The notes under the pieces were generated by a model. The model was given only the letters and a program-made list of their open reading frames with translations. It was not told the origin of the DNA and ran no database searches. Both the position numbers and the translations under genes were made by a program. A DNA stretch of 64,000 bases from assembly GCA_951812305.1 (NCBI GenBank), contig CATOSB010000012.1, positions 1 through 64,000 on the forward strand, in the 5' to 3' direction. Of the stretch, positions 25,462-34,749 are shown piece after piece. Position 1 is the first letter of the stretch, and each line of letters begins with the position of its first letter. Source of the stretch: an uncultured Paracoccaceae bacterium (GTDB lineage Bacteria; Pseudomonadota; Alphaproteobacteria; Rhodobacterales; Rhodobacteraceae).

Positions 25462-27062
25462 GTAACTCCCAAGCACCCCCCACGTTTGAGTGTTATTGTC
25501 AGTTTTATGGTGAGTCGAATTTGCCATTTTGCGCGTGTTTTTTTTCTTTCTTGTCTGAATTCTGTGGCGCCGGGTTGATTTCTCTGAATCAGTGGTGGGA
25601 TGGATCAGGTTGCCGCCCTTGAACAACTTCTCGCCACGGCTCTGCGTCGGATCGCTGAGCTTGAAGCTGCGTTGGCGAGCATGGCGGAAGAGATCACGGA
25701 CCTGCGCCGACAGTTGGCCAAGAACAGCAGCAATAGCAGCAAGCCCCCTTCAAGTGATGGCCTGAAGAAGCCAGCCCCGCGCAGCCTGCGTGGCAAATCC
25801 GGAAAGAAAAGTGGCGGCCAAGTTGGCCACCGGGGCGACACCCTGCGCCAGACGTCAACACCCGACTTTGTCGAACGGCATGAGGCGACGCATTGCAGCG
25901 CCTGTCAGAGCGCCCTGACGGCGGAGATGGTGAAAGGGATCGAGAAGCGTCAGGTGTTCGACTTGCCTGCGCCACGCCTGGAGGTCACCGAGCATCAGGC
26001 GGCGGTTTATTGTTGCGACCATTGTCGAGCCACGACGACGGCTGGCTTTCCCGATGGCGTGGCCGCGCATGTGCAATATGGCACGCGCATGCGGGCAGTG
26101 GCGGTCTATTGCAATGTTCAGCAGCTGATACCCGAGGATCGGGTCTGCCAGCTTATGCGCGACCTGTTTGGGGCCACCAGCTTGTGCGCGGCCAGCGTGA
26201 CCAACTGGACGCGCGGCGCGGCAAATAAGATGGGTGTCGTGGTTGAACACATTCTCGCCCGGCTTGCCGAAGGCGGCGTTCGGCATCTGGACGAGACCGG
26301 ACTTCGTGTTGCCGGCAAGCTGCACTGGCTGCACACGATCTGCGATACCGCCTTCACCCATTACCGCATCAGCGCCAAACGCGGTGCTGTTCCAACCTTC
26401 CTGACCGGCGGGACGATCATTCATGATCACTGGAAACCCTACTACGCCCATATGAGCGGAGTGGACGCCCACGCCCTCTGCGGGGCGCATCACTTGCGCG
26501 AACTCAAGGCCATCGAAGAGATCGAAAAAGAGTCTTGGGCGACGGAGATGAGCGCAGTGCTTCATAGCGCCAATCAGCTCAGATGCGCGGCTCAGGATCA
26601 AGGCGAGACCGAACTCCCGGAACTGGTTCGCCAGGGTATAGTCACCAGATACATGGCGATCCTCGCCAAGGGGCTCGCCTTCCACGAACGCCAGCCCCCG
26701 CTGGCCAAAAGCCCCGGCACCCGCGGCCGAAAAGCCAGGCGGCCAGGCCACAACCTGCTCCTCCGCCTGCGTGACTACCGCGATGACGTTTTGCGATTCA
26801 TCGCCGACTTCGCGGTCCCATTCACAAACAATCAGGCCGAACAGGACCTGCGCATGATGAAGCTGCGCATGAAAATCTCGGGCACCTTCCGCACCCTCGA
26901 GGGCGCGCGGGTCTTCGCCGACATCAGGTCCGTCATCTCGACGGCCAGAAAACACCGGTTCAACATCCTGGAAATCCTGACCCTGTCACCACCTCAGATC
27001 ATCGCACGGCTCTGACGGAACAAAACCCCGCAACCCTATCGGACAGGGTGCTTGGGAGTTAC
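25462..27062 (+). mobile_element. IS66-family element, single-transposase type, copy 2 (1601 bp)
   Basis: Perfect terminal repeats GTAACTCCCAAGCACCC are present at both ends. The 8-bp target duplication GTTTGAAG is exact at 25454-25461 and 27063-27070. It is inserted in the IS982 transposase gene. Length and ends equal those of the element at 7-1607. Confidence 0.95.
25600..27015 (+). CDS. IS66 family transposase (single-ORF type)
   Basis: A 471-aa protein nearly identical to that of copy 1; one visible substitution (Ser for Pro in EKESWATEM) distinguishes them. It has the same zinc-finger Cys pairs, DDE motifs and [16 protein letters not shown] block. It is intact, with its ATG 138 bp inside the element. 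The near-identity of the copies shows recent transposition. Confidence 0.94.
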   Translation: MDQVAALEQLLATALRRIAELEAALASMAEEITDLRRQLAKNSSNSSKPPSSDGLKKPAPRSLRGKSGKKSGGQVGHRGDTLRQTSTPDFVERHEATHCSACQSALTAEMVKGIEKRQVFDLPAPRLEVTEHQAAVYCCDHCRATTTAGFPDGVAAHVQYGTRMRAVAVYCNVQQLIPEDRVCQLMRDLFGATSLCAASVTNWTRGAANKMGVVVEHILARLAEGGVRHLDETGLRVAGKLHWLHTICDTAFTHYRISAKRGAVPTFLTGGTIIHDHWKPYYAHMSGVDAHALCGAHHLRELKAIEEIEKESWATEMSAVLHSANQLRCAAQDQGETELPELVRQGIVTRYMAILAKGLAFHERQPPLAKSPGTRGRKARRPGHNLLLRLRDYRDDVLRFIADFAVPFTNNQAEQDLRMMKLRMKISGTFRTLEGARVFADIRSVISTARKHRFNILEILTLSPPQIIARL

Positions 27063-27374
27063 GTTTGAAGTCCTTGAACGGCGACAAGTGAAACAAGACC
27101 ATGATGAACAGGCTCTCCCCCAGGGTCAGCTTGCCGGAGCGAAGCCTCTGACGACCCGAGGGGATCAACCGGTGGCGCTCCCAGTCCTCGTAGGTTTTTG
27201 CAAAATCATCGAGACAGACAAAAAGTGCGGTGTTAGTGATCGACATGAGTGGCGGTCCATATTGTGTCGCTTTTGAACCTTGAATCATGGGGCAACGTAC
27301 TTGGAAACCCCTCTCACCCCATACTAATCACGGGGGCATTCAGGCTGGTCAACACGGGGCAAAAGGTGCGCGCC

Positions 27375-27815
27375 ATGGAGAACAACTTCCCAATCAACGA
27401 AGATCTCGCTTATGAGAAGATCCGGGACCTCATGTTCGACATGATGGAAGAGGACCCCAACCGTTTCTACGCCCTCACGGATAAGCTCAATGAACTGGCT
27501 GCGCTCCCTAAAAGAACCATGACACTTGTGCTCGATCTGATGGCTGCCACTCCCTTTCAGGTGATCATCCCGAAACACGTACGGAAAAATGACCCTGATA
27601 CATTCAAAGCAGATCACGAAACCGTTTCAAATGTTCTATTTCTTGGAGAGTTTGGCGGAATTGCCGTTGAACTGGAGCCAAATGAGGCTTTGAGAGAACC
27701 GAGGATCATTTCCATAACAATGGTGGAAATCCCTCATCGCAACCCTCTGCGAAAAAGGGTCAACGAGTATCGTAAAAAACGAATCAAAAAACTACGAGAA
27801 AATTCTGTCGAGTAG
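27375..27815 (+). CDS. Passenger protein of the IS982 element (unknown function)
   Basis: A 146-aa protein from the ATG at 27375, not recognised. It is rich in charged residues with a mainly helical first half (LAYEKIRDLMFDMMEEDPNR) and a very basic C-terminus (RVNEYRKKRIKKLRENSVE). No membrane segment, signal peptide or Cys motif is seen. It lies between the transposase and the right inverted repeat, inside both target duplications, so it moves with the element. The second copy (59196-59636) differs at one visible residue (Lys for Glu near the C-terminus). Upstream in-frame codons reach into the transposase leader and are unlikely to be used. Confidence 0.75.
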   Translation: MENNFPINEDLAYEKIRDLMFDMMEEDPNRFYALTDKLNELAALPKRTMTLVLDLMAATPFQVIIPKHVRKNDPDTFKADHETVSNVLFLGEFGGIAVELEPNEALREPRIISITMVEIPHRNPLRKRVNEYRKKRIKKLRENSVE

Positions 27816-27937
27816 TGCACTGGTGACGCCAACGTCTTATCCAGAATCGGGGTTAAACATAGGTAATTCAAACAGTTACACGAATGCAAAGCAATGCCCG
27901 GTCAGGCCGACCTTCTGGGTTGGTCGTGTCTGGCCAG

Positions 27938-28660
27938 CTATTCGTCAAACCAGGTTGTCGACTTTTTCCGCACCTTCATGCGTTCGAATTTCGGGTCGCG
28001 CAGCCGGTCCCAAAGCGGCAGGCCGGTCCACATCTCGATCTCTCTGGTCGATACTAAAAAATCTTTCAGTTTCTTGCTCGTGCCCTCGTTTGGCATCATG
28101 AATGACCAAAGCGCGGTGCGTCCGCGCACATTTTCGGCGAGAATGGATTTGAAAAATCCGTGCGGCACGACAACTTGCCCTCCGCCTTTTTTGCCAATCA
28201 CCTTGATTGTCTTGCCGACCTCAAAATATGGCCCCGAAATCGCATAGACCTCGACGTATTTTTTCGCCAGATTGCGAACCTTCTCTTCCAGAATGCGCCA
28301 GATCTGGCGATTAAATTTCGGGGCCTGCGGGGCCATATTGCTGAGAAGGAATGTTTCGGAATTCTTCAACTCGGTAGATCGCCGATCGGCACTGGGCACG
28401 AGATGCCCCCTGTCAAAGCCCGATCCGGAAAAATCATCCAATTCGGACTGAAACTGATCGGGGATGCGCATATCTGCGCGGAATGTGTCTTTGCGATCCA
28501 CATTGGCAACCTGATTTTCGGGGTTGATCAGCTGCAGCGCCCAGCGTGGCTGGCGAAAGAGATAGGAATAACCGATGACGTATTCACGGTTAAACAAGAG
28601 CTGGTCGGCCGGCGGCGTGCCATAGCGGGTTTCGGGCCGAAGGGATGGGATTTCTATCAT
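27938..28660 (-). CDS. DNA/RNA non-specific endonuclease (NUC1 family)
   Basis: A 240-aa beta-beta-alpha-metal nuclease. The DRGH catalytic motif is clear (GFDRGHLVPSADRR, His general base), with the following NSETFLLSNMAPQ and FNRQIWRILEEKVRNL segments that supply the metal-binding Asn. No clear signal peptide is seen, so it is either cytoplasmic or exported by another route. The ATG at 28660 has AAAGGAAG upstream; an in-frame TTG at 28675 is less likely. It sits 76 bp from the IS982 target repeat, and its 3' end was not disturbed. Confidence 0.9.
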   Translation of the reverse strand: MIEIPSLRPETRYGTPPADQLLFNREYVIGYSYLFRQPRWALQLINPENQVANVDRKDTFRADMRIPDQFQSELDDFSGSGFDRGHLVPSADRRSTELKNSETFLLSNMAPQAPKFNRQIWRILEEKVRNLAKKYVEVYAISGPYFEVGKTIKVIGKKGGGQVVVPHGFFKSILAENVRGRTALWSFMMPNEGTSKKLKDFLVSTREIEMWTGLPLWDRLRDPKFERMKVRKKSTTWFDE

Positions 28661-28812
28661 CGATCTTCCTTTCAAATAATTGCTTTGGTCGCTGCGCGAA
28701 GCGTGACCATTCCAATAACCACTGAAAGGGCGCCACAGTTGATCGCGCCCGCGGAAATTATCTCAGCGAAATTGCTGTCGGTCCAGTCTTTCGATCAACC
28801 GGTGGTGGAAAA

Positions 28813-30633
28813 TCAGTCTTCCATCGCCTCCAGCTCATCAATGAATCCGGAGATCATTGATAGCCCCTTGTCCCAGAAGGTTGGATCGCTGGCGTCGAGC
28901 CCGAAGGGGGCCAAAAGTTCTTTGTGATGCTTGGACCCACCGGCGCGAAGCATGTCGAAATATCTCTCCTGAAAGCCCGCGTCGCCCTCAGAATAGACCG
29001 CGTAAAGCGCGTTCACGAGGCCGTCGCCGAAGGCATAGGCATAGACGTAAAACGGCGAATGCACGAAATGCGGGATGTAGGACCAAAAAGTTTCGTACCC
29101 GTCCATGAAGGTAAATGCGGGCCCGAGACTTTCGCCCTGAACCGACATCCACAGCGCGTTGATGTCATCGGGCGTCAATTCGCCCTTTTGCCGTGCATCG
29201 TGCAGCTTGCATTCGAAATCGTAAAACGCAATCTGGCGGACGACCGTGTTGATCATATCCTCGACCTTACCGGCCAGCAGGATCTTGCGTTCCTCCTGCG
29301 ATTTGGCGTTGTCGAGCAGTTTGCGGAAGGTCAGCATCTCACCGAAGACAGAGGCGGTTTCGGCCAGCGTCAGGGGTGTTGAGGACAAAAGTTCGCCCTG
29401 ATCTGCGGCCAGCACCTGATGCACACCGTGGCCGAGTTCATGGGCCAGAGTCATGACATCGCGCGGTTTTCCGAGGTAATTCAACATGACATAGGGGTGT
29501 ACATCGGTGACAGTGGGGTGGGCGAAGGCGCCCGGAGCTTTGCCGGGTTTCACGGCCGCGTCGATCCAGCCACGGTCAAAGAACGGTTCCGCGATTTTCG
29601 CCATTTCCGCGTCGAAGCCGGAATAGGCGTCCATCACCAGCGCGCGGGCCTCGTCCCACTGCACCACCCGGTCGTCTTCAATTGGCAGGGGCGCGTTACG
29701 GTCCCAGACCTCCAGTTTGTCCAGACCGAGCCAGCGGCGCTTCAGATCGTAATAGCGATGGCTGAGTTTGGGATAGGCGTTGACGACCGCATTGCGCAGC
29801 GCTTCGACCACTTCGGGTTCGACATCATTGGCCAAATGCCGCCCGTGTTGTGGCGAGGGCATCTCGCGCCAGCGATCCTCGATTTCCTTTTCTTTGGCGA
29901 GCGTGTTGTGCACGCGGGCAAAAAGCTTGGTGTTTTCGCCGAAGACCCGCGCCAGTTCGCGCGCCGCGGCTTCACGGGTCGTACGGTCTTGCTCGGTCAA
30001 AAGCGTTGTTGCTGCTTCTAGTGGCAGGTCTTCGCCGTTAACATGAAAGGTCAACCCGGCGACGGTTTCATCAAACAAACGGTTCCACGCGGCAGAACCG
30101 ACAACCGATTGATCGTGCAGGAATTTTTCAAGCTCGTCAGAAAGCTGATGCGGGCGCATCGCGCGCAGCCGGTCGAAGACGGGTTTGTAGCGGGTCAGGC
30201 CATCGCTTTCCTCGAACATGGCCGCCAATGCGTCATCGTCGACGCGGTTCAGTTCCAGAGTGAAGAAGACCATCGGCGTTGAATACGTTGTCAGCTTGTC
30301 CTGACAGTCGGACAGGAATTTGGCGCGATCCGGGTCGGTGGTCAGTTGGTAATAGCGCAAACCAGCATACGACATGATCCGCCCCTGGATCATGTCGATC
30401 TTTTCGTGGCGTTCGACGCAGGCCAGCATCTCGGCGCCAGACAAACCGGCCAGTTTGCCTTCATAAGTCTTTGCGAAATCGGCGCATTCTGATTCGAGCC
30501 AGCTCAGATCGCGCTCCAGTTCCGGGGCATCGGTCGCAGCATAAAGATCGGAAAGATCCCATTCCGGAAGATCACCGAATTCACCGGTGTGTCCGGCGGC
30601 AGCGTCAAAAACGGGTTTAGGCAGATCGCGCAT
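28813..30633 (-). CDS. pepF: M3 family oligoendopeptidase (PepF-like)
   Basis: A 606-aa zinc metallopeptidase that degrades short peptides in the cytoplasm. The zinc motif LAHELGHGVHQVL is present about residue 395, followed by the ETASVFGEM segment with the third ligand Glu. The length and the N-terminal helical region (WDLSDLYAATDAPELERDL) are typical of M3B peptidases. No signal peptide is seen. It stands alone, with a 206-bp divergent gap to the aldolase gene. Confidence 0.93.
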   Translation of the reverse strand: MRDLPKPVFDAAAGHTGEFGDLPEWDLSDLYAATDAPELERDLSWLESECADFAKTYEGKLAGLSGAEMLACVERHEKIDMIQGRIMSYAGLRYYQLTTDPDRAKFLSDCQDKLTTYSTPMVFFTLELNRVDDDALAAMFEESDGLTRYKPVFDRLRAMRPHQLSDELEKFLHDQSVVGSAAWNRLFDETVAGLTFHVNGEDLPLEAATTLLTEQDRTTREAAARELARVFGENTKLFARVHNTLAKEKEIEDRWREMPSPQHGRHLANDVEPEVVEALRNAVVNAYPKLSHRYYDLKRRWLGLDKLEVWDRNAPLPIEDDRVVQWDEARALVMDAYSGFDAEMAKIAEPFFDRGWIDAAVKPGKAPGAFAHPTVTDVHPYVMLNYLGKPRDVMTLAHELGHGVHQVLAADQGELLSSTPLTLAETASVFGEMLTFRKLLDNAKSQEERKILLAGKVEDMINTVVRQIAFYDFECKLHDARQKGELTPDDINALWMSVQGESLGPAFTFMDGYETFWSYIPHFVHSPFYVYAYAFGDGLVNALYAVYSEGDAGFQERYFDMLRAGGSKHHKELLAPFGLDASDPTFWDKGLSMISGFIDELEAMED

Positions 30634-30839
30634 TCAGGGTCCTTTCACGTCATTCCGGCCAGAGATAGGGCAGGGGACGAGAGGGCGCAAGAAATCCCGC
30701 ACGGGAGCAACCAAAATGTGCGCTACCGCGCGCTTTTATTAAAGGAAACCACGAGGCGACGAAACACACGCGCGCAAACTCTGGTTGCACCGGCGCGGGA
30801 TTCCGTATTTGAAACCGAGAAGAACAGGGGAGGATTAAC

Positions 30840-31601
30840 ATGGGCTTTGCGGATTTCCGGGAACGGATGCTGTCAGGTGAGATGCTGGCGGGCACATTCG
30901 TGAAAACGCCGAGCTATGAAGTGATTGAAGTGCTCGCGCGGTCGGGGCTCGATTTCGTCTGTCTCGATGGCGAACATTCCCCGTTTGACCGCGGGCGGAT
31001 GGATGCCTGTCTGGCGATGGCGCGAGCGCTTGATTTTCCGGTTCTCGCGCGGGTCGGCTCGGGAACGGCAGAGAACATCCTGCAGGCGCTGGATAGCGGG
31101 GCAGTCGGCATTGTCGTGCCGCATGTGGATTCGGTTGCGAAAGCGCAAGAGGTCGCCAAGGCGGCGCGGTTTGGCAATGGCGGGCGCGGGTATGCCGGGT
31201 CGACACGCTGGGCCGGCTTTGCGACACGTGCGATGCCCGATGTCCTGGCCCAATCGCGTGAGGAGACCGTTGTGATTGCTCAGATCGAGGAACCCGAAGC
31301 GGTGGACGCCGTGGCGGAGATTGCGGGCGTTGAAGGGATTGACGGGTTATTTGCCGGACCGGCGGATTTGACGGTGGCATATGGTGGCGACGCGGCAGCG
31401 GTTGAAAAGCTGGAGATGGCTTTGGACAAGATTGGTAAGGCGGCGAAAGCGGCCGGCAAAACCTATATGAGCTTTGTTCCGAAGGCCGAAAAAGCGCGCG
31501 ACTGGGTAAGCTATGGCATGACGATGTTTTTCATTGCGTCCGAGCACGCAATGATGATGAACGCGGCCCGGGCAGAGGCGGAAGGCATTCACGAATTGTG
31601 A
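30840..31601 (+). CDS. HpcH/HpaI aldolase/citrate lyase family protein
   Basis: A 253-aa class II (metal-dependent) aldolase of the HpaI/GarL group, cleaving 2-keto-3-deoxy acids to pyruvate plus an aldehyde. Typical blocks are FVCLDGEHSPFDRG, GIVVPHVDSV, the metal-binding Glu in IAQIEEPEAVDAV and GLFAGPADLTVAYG. GGGGAGGA lies upstream of the ATG. The substrate is unknown. Its last 13 bases overlap the convergent hydrolase gene. Confidence 0.9.
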   Translation: MGFADFRERMLSGEMLAGTFVKTPSYEVIEVLARSGLDFVCLDGEHSPFDRGRMDACLAMARALDFPVLARVGSGTAENILQALDSGAVGIVVPHVDSVAKAQEVAKAARFGNGGRGYAGSTRWAGFATRAMPDVLAQSREETVVIAQIEEPEAVDAVAEIAGVEGIDGLFAGPADLTVAYGGDAAAVEKLEMALDKIGKAAKAAGKTYMSFVPKAEKARDWVSYGMTMFFIASEHAMMMNAARAEAEGIHEL

Positions 31602-32533
31602 GAATGCGCATCGAAATGCACGGCGGCCAGATCAAAGACCCGTTTGCGCGTTTCCGGCTTTTCCATCATCACCTCGTGTTCCGCGCCCGGCAGGATTTCA
31701 AGCCGCCCGTTTTCCCAGCGTGACATTCGGTCGTGCACGGCCTCTGGGTCGATGATCTTTTCTTCGCTTCCCATAAATGTGAGCGTCGGGTAGTCGGGTG
31801 AGGGCCTTTTGGCGAGGCGGCGGCATTCTTTCAGCGCCTCGTTCAGCCAGTGATACGTTGCACCACCGATTGCCAATTCGGGATGTTCACGAAGTTGCCG
31901 TTGCATGTGTTCATACATGTCGCGATCCGACGTCAGCGAGTTTTCCTCAAACGGTGCATCAAGCACATATGTGGCAGATGAGCTGCCGGGAACATATGCC
32001 GTGCCTTTGCCGACCTGGCGACTGGCCCAGCTTAACCCCCATGCGACGGGGCGCATGGTCGGGGACAGAGAAACGCCGAACATTGGTGCGGTGAATGCGG
32101 CCGCCGCAACAGGCAACTCTTCCATCAGGGCGCGCAGACCGATGGCGCCGCTCATCGAATGGGCCAACAGGAACAGAGGCATTGGCAGATCCATGCCTGC
32201 GATGCAGCCCAGCATCGCCGCGACATCCATTTGGTAATCGGGGTATTTTTGGACAAACCCGGCCATCGGGTCCGCAACCAGACGATCGGCCAACCCCTGA
32301 CCTCGCCAGTCAATCGAGACGGTTGCATAACCACGCAGGCGCAAGTCCTCTGCAGCGAGGCTATATTTCTCGATATATTCGCTGCGCCCCGGAAACAGCA
32401 GCACCGTGCCTTTCGAACCCTCGGGCCAAATGGCCACCCGAAGCCGCACACCATCTTTGGCCGTCACCCAATGGGTTTGGACAGTGTCCGGGCCATCCGC
32501 GATGTCGGCAAAGAATGGGGCGGGCTCAGCCAT
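31589..32533 (-). CDS. Alpha/beta hydrolase (serine aminopeptidase S33/lysophospholipase-like)
   Basis: A 314-aa alpha/beta hydrolase. The oxyanion strand precedes FPGRSEYIEKYS, the nucleophile elbow is LLAHSMSGAIG (Ser in AHSMSG), and the acid and His lie near the end (GSEEKIIDPEAV and LPGAEHEVMME). The pattern fits monoacylglycerol lipase/lysophospholipase L2-like proteins. It has no signal peptide. It ends inside the 3' end of the aldolase gene and starts 3 bases after the SCP2 gene, so those two are probably co-transcribed. Confidence 0.88.
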   Translation of the reverse strand: MAEPAPFFADIADGPDTVQTHWVTAKDGVRLRVAIWPEGSKGTVLLFPGRSEYIEKYSLAAEDLRLRGYATVSIDWRGQGLADRLVADPMAGFVQKYPDYQMDVAAMLGCIAGMDLPMPLFLLAHSMSGAIGLRALMEELPVAAAAFTAPMFGVSLSPTMRPVAWGLSWASRQVGKGTAYVPGSSSATYVLDAPFEENSLTSDRDMYEHMQRQLREHPELAIGGATYHWLNEALKECRRLAKRPSPDYPTLTFMGSEEKIIDPEAVHDRMSRWENGRLEILPGAEHEVMMEKPETRKRVFDLAAVHFDAHSHNS

Positions 32534-32535
32534 CT

Positions 32536-32826
32536 TCAGGAAAGGACGGACCCAAGCGACATTGCCATGCCCATATCGCCGTCTACCGCAAGTTTGCCGG
32601 TCATGAACGCGCTCGTCGGGTTCAGATCACCTTCCATGATACCCTGAAACGTCTCGGCGTCCGCCGTCAGGGTCACGTCGGCGTCGTCGTCGCCCACGCG
32701 CGCGCCGTCACCATCGACGACAATCGCGCCTTCGCCCTCGATTACGAACTTGGCTGTACCGCTGAAGCCGCCATCACCCAGCTTTGCGTTCAGCGCATCC
32801 ACCGCGCCGGAAAGCACATCGCTCAT
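32536..32826 (-). CDS. SCP2 sterol-binding domain protein
   Basis: A 96-aa single SCP2 domain: FSGTAKFVIEGEGAIVVDG, DVTLTADAETFQGIMEGDLNP and AFMTGKLAVDGDMGMAMSLG, a near-consensus tunnel-forming fold that binds lipids or fatty acids. Its neighbour is a lipase-like hydrolase transcribed in the same direction, so the pair may work on lipids together (inference). The ATG at 32826 follows a good AGGAGAA site. Confidence 0.92.
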   Translation of the reverse strand: MSDVLSGAVDALNAKLGDGGFSGTAKFVIEGEGAIVVDGDGARVGDDDADVTLTADAETFQGIMEGDLNPTSAFMTGKLAVDGDMGMAMSLGSVLS

Positions 32827-32895
32827 CGATATTCTCCTAATATTGTGAGCAGTCCGGGGCTCGCCTTTCGCCGCTCTTATGATACGCTTCGCAAT

Positions 32896-33456
32896 ATGGG
32901 TCGTTTGTTGCATCTCTGCAAATGTGCCGTTGCGGTACTTTGGCTGATTGCTGCCGGAAGCGTTGGTGTTTCGGCGCAGGACGTGGATATCGAGGCTTTG
33001 ATGGCAGAGCTTGCCGACCCGGCGACGGAGAACTGGCAACAGGTCGAACGCCAGATCAGAACTGAATGGACGCGGTCCGGATCGGCGGCGATGGATTTGC
33101 TGTACCAGCGCGGGGAAAAGGCGCTGGAAGAAGAGGATTATGTTGCGGCGCTGGAGCATTTCACGGCGTTGACGGATCACGCGCCGGAATTCGCCGAAGG
33201 CTGGAACGGGCGGGCAACGGCGCTGTTTCACAAAGAGCTCTATGGGCCGGCGATTGAGGACATATCGAAGGTTCTGGCGTTAAACCCGCGGCATTTTGAG
33301 GCGATGACAGGATTGGCCGTCGTCCTGACCAGCGTGGGCCGGTTTGAAGATGCTCTGGAAGCTTGGCGTCTGGTGGAAGCAATTCACCCCCACCGACCTG
33401 AGATGAAAGACGCGATTGCTGCGCTGGAAAAGCAGGTGGCTGGAGAGGCGCTTTAG
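32896..33456 (+). CDS. Exported TPR-repeat protein
   Basis: A 186-aa protein with a signal peptide (about 1-25, LLHLCKCAVAVLWLIAAGSVGVSA) and three TPR-like repeats (AMDLLYQRGEKALEEEDYVAALEHF; AEGWNGRATALFHKELYGPAIEDI; FEAMTGLAVVLTSVGRFEDALEAW, in part). It probably sits in the periplasm as a protein-protein adaptor. Much longer upstream reading is antisense to the hydrolase and was discarded. Confidence 0.87.
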   Translation: MGRLLHLCKCAVAVLWLIAAGSVGVSAQDVDIEALMAELADPATENWQQVERQIRTEWTRSGSAAMDLLYQRGEKALEEEDYVAALEHFTALTDHAPEFAEGWNGRATALFHKELYGPAIEDISKVLALNPRHFEAMTGLAVVLTSVGRFEDALEAWRLVEAIHPHRPEMKDAIAALEKQVAGEAL

Positions 33457-33477
33457 CATGTTCTTAATATCGGGAAT

Positions 33478-33723
33478 GGCCTTTACCTGCCCGTCAGACA
33501 TGCCACTCCAGCCGGGTTAACAGCGCTGAAAGCGCCCCGGCCATCGCCTGCCCGTTTCGGCGGGCTGGCGATTTTGCTAGGCTAGGCGCTATCCTTTTAT
33601 TTCGTGCGGACTTGGCTGGCATTAAGCACTGCCTTTGAGTTGTTGCATCGCCACCCCACGGGCAGGCGTTGGCCGCCAAAGAGGTGGCAAGATGGGGAAC
33701 TGAGGCAACGCCCGCTTCAGGTC
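33478..33723 (+). repeat. Dispersed inverted-repeat element, copy 2
   Basis: A 246-bp gene-free stretch related over its whole length to 48749-48990. It starts GGCCTTTACCTGCC and ends CCCGCTTCAGGTC. It contains the palindromic core CATCGCCTGCCCG...CGGGCTGGCGAT shared by the four copies. It fills most of the 322-base gap between the TPR and DUF1523 genes. Confidence 0.75.
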
Positions 33724-33778
33724 AAAGGCCGCCAATCCGTTTCGCTTCCAATTACGCTCGGCAACAGAAATCTGCATA

Positions 33779-34468
33779 TCACCCACGCGGCCTTGACCGC
33801 CAGCTGTCCAGCCAGCGGCTGAAACGCCCCTTGGCCTCGCTCGCCCGGTCTTCAACACGGCCATATGCGTCGCCGACATCTCCGACGACCGGGTCGATCT
33901 TACGCTCCCGAAACTGCCGCCACATGGCGCGGATGAAGAAATAGGCGAAAATAACGAAGACGAAGAAGAAGATGTTGAACCACGGGATGATGCGCACATC
34001 CGGGCCGTCAACCTCGCGGATACCAACGGCATTGGGATAGACCGTTAAAAACCGGTTCCTCCAGCCGTAATGGGTGATCACCACCCATTGCTCTGTCCCT
34101 TGTGCCGAAATCGCCGCCGACGCTTCGGCGTGAAGATCTGAGGAATCGAATTTCAGATAGAGCGGCGGCCAGAGCCAGCCGGTGTCCTCGTTCCGATAGA
34201 CCATGATTTCGTCGGCATCACGCGGGATGAACCCCAGCAGAAACGTTCTTTTCTTTTGGGTGTTGATCAGGCGCAAATCGCGGTTCGCCAATTCCTCGGC
34301 ACCGCTGTCGGCCTGCGCATAAAACACACGGTTGTACCAGGAAAAATCCGCGCGGATGATCTCTGTCGAGGTGATGCGCGCGACATCATGCTGAGGCAGA
34401 ACATAGTGCAACAGCCCGAACAGGATCACGAAGAACAGCGTGCGAAGAATGATGCGAATGCGTCTCAT
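33779..34468 (-). CDS. DUF1523 family protein
   Basis: A 229-aa membrane protein of unknown function. An N-terminal helix (ILRTLFFVILFGLLHYVLP) with the family signature LPQHDVARI, a periplasmic beta-rich domain and a second helix near 180-200 (IIPWFNIFFFVFVIFAYFF) are visible, with a charged cytoplasmic tail. It lies at the downstream end of the minus-strand AAA-ATPase cluster, 8 bases after the 88-aa gene. Confidence 0.85.
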   Translation of the reverse strand: MRRIRIILRTLFFVILFGLLHYVLPQHDVARITSTEIIRADFSWYNRVFYAQADSGAEELANRDLRLINTQKKRTFLLGFIPRDADEIMVYRNEDTGWLWPPLYLKFDSSDLHAEASAAISAQGTEQWVVITHYGWRNRFLTVYPNAVGIREVDGPDVRIIPWFNIFFFVFVIFAYFFIRAMWRQFRERKIDPVVGDVGDAYGRVEDRASEAKGRFSRWLDSWRSRPRG

Positions 34469-34476
34469 GTCAGACC

Positions 34477-34743
34477 TCAGTTGGTTGCATACCAGGCGAT
34501 CGCAACAAGGATCACCGGCACAACATAAATAAGCAGAAGCGCGCGGTAAGTGAGCGAGGAGCGAAATTCTTTGACCCCATCCTCAACCACTTTCTGTCGG
34601 ACGTCGACGGAGCCGCCGGGATTCTCGGCATCCCATTCATTTTCCAGCCGTTCGCGCCGAACCGACCGGCAATACCATGCGACTGACAGATAAACGATCG
34701 TCAGGGCGATCGCACCGATGATGACAAGTCTGATGAAGTTCAT
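34477..34743 (-). CDS. Small two-helix membrane protein
   Basis: An 88-aa protein not recognised by family. Helix 1 is FIRLVIIGAIALTIVYLSVAW, a short charged loop follows (ENEWDAENPGGSVDVRQKV), and helix 2 is YRALLLIYVVPVILVAIAW. It lies 6 bases after the DUF6638 gene and 8 before DUF1523, so it is part of the same operon and probably a membrane partner of those proteins. Confidence 0.75.
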   Translation of the reverse strand: MNFIRLVIIGAIALTIVYLSVAWYCRSVRRERLENEWDAENPGGSVDVRQKVVEDGVKEFRSSLTYRALLLIYVVPVILVAIAWYATN

Positions 34744-34749
34744 ATCGAT

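Larger units (their letters stand above)
24744..27246 (-). pseudogene. IS982 family transposase, split by IS66
   Basis: The gene reads from 27246 ([15 protein letters not shown]) to the IS66 junction at 27063, then from 25461 to 24744. The pieces join in frame once the IS66 element and one copy of the 8-bp GTTTGAAG duplication are removed, giving the same product as 58174-59067. The DDE residues lie in the C-terminal part ([29 protein letters not shown]). It is inactive as split, but the copy at 58 kb could act in trans. Confidence 0.92.
24724..27853. mobile_element. IS982-family element with passenger gene, copy A, interrupted by IS66
   Basis: Ends ACCTGAGTTCTGGATAAG (24724 on) and its imperfect complement up to 27853 (ACCCCGATTCTGGATAAG read inward) flank a transposase and a 146-aa passenger gene. 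The perfect 8-bp duplication TAAACATA is present at 24716-24723 and 27854-27861. The total length of 3130 bp equals the 1521-bp sister copy plus the 1601-bp IS66 plus its 8-bp duplication, so the history is one IS982 insertion followed by one IS66 insertion. Confidence 0.9.

Noticed and set aside
32095-33456. A 453-aa reading of the TPR gene
   Set aside because: The first 267 codons are antisense to the hydrolase and SCP2 genes. The signal peptide begins at the ATG at 32896.
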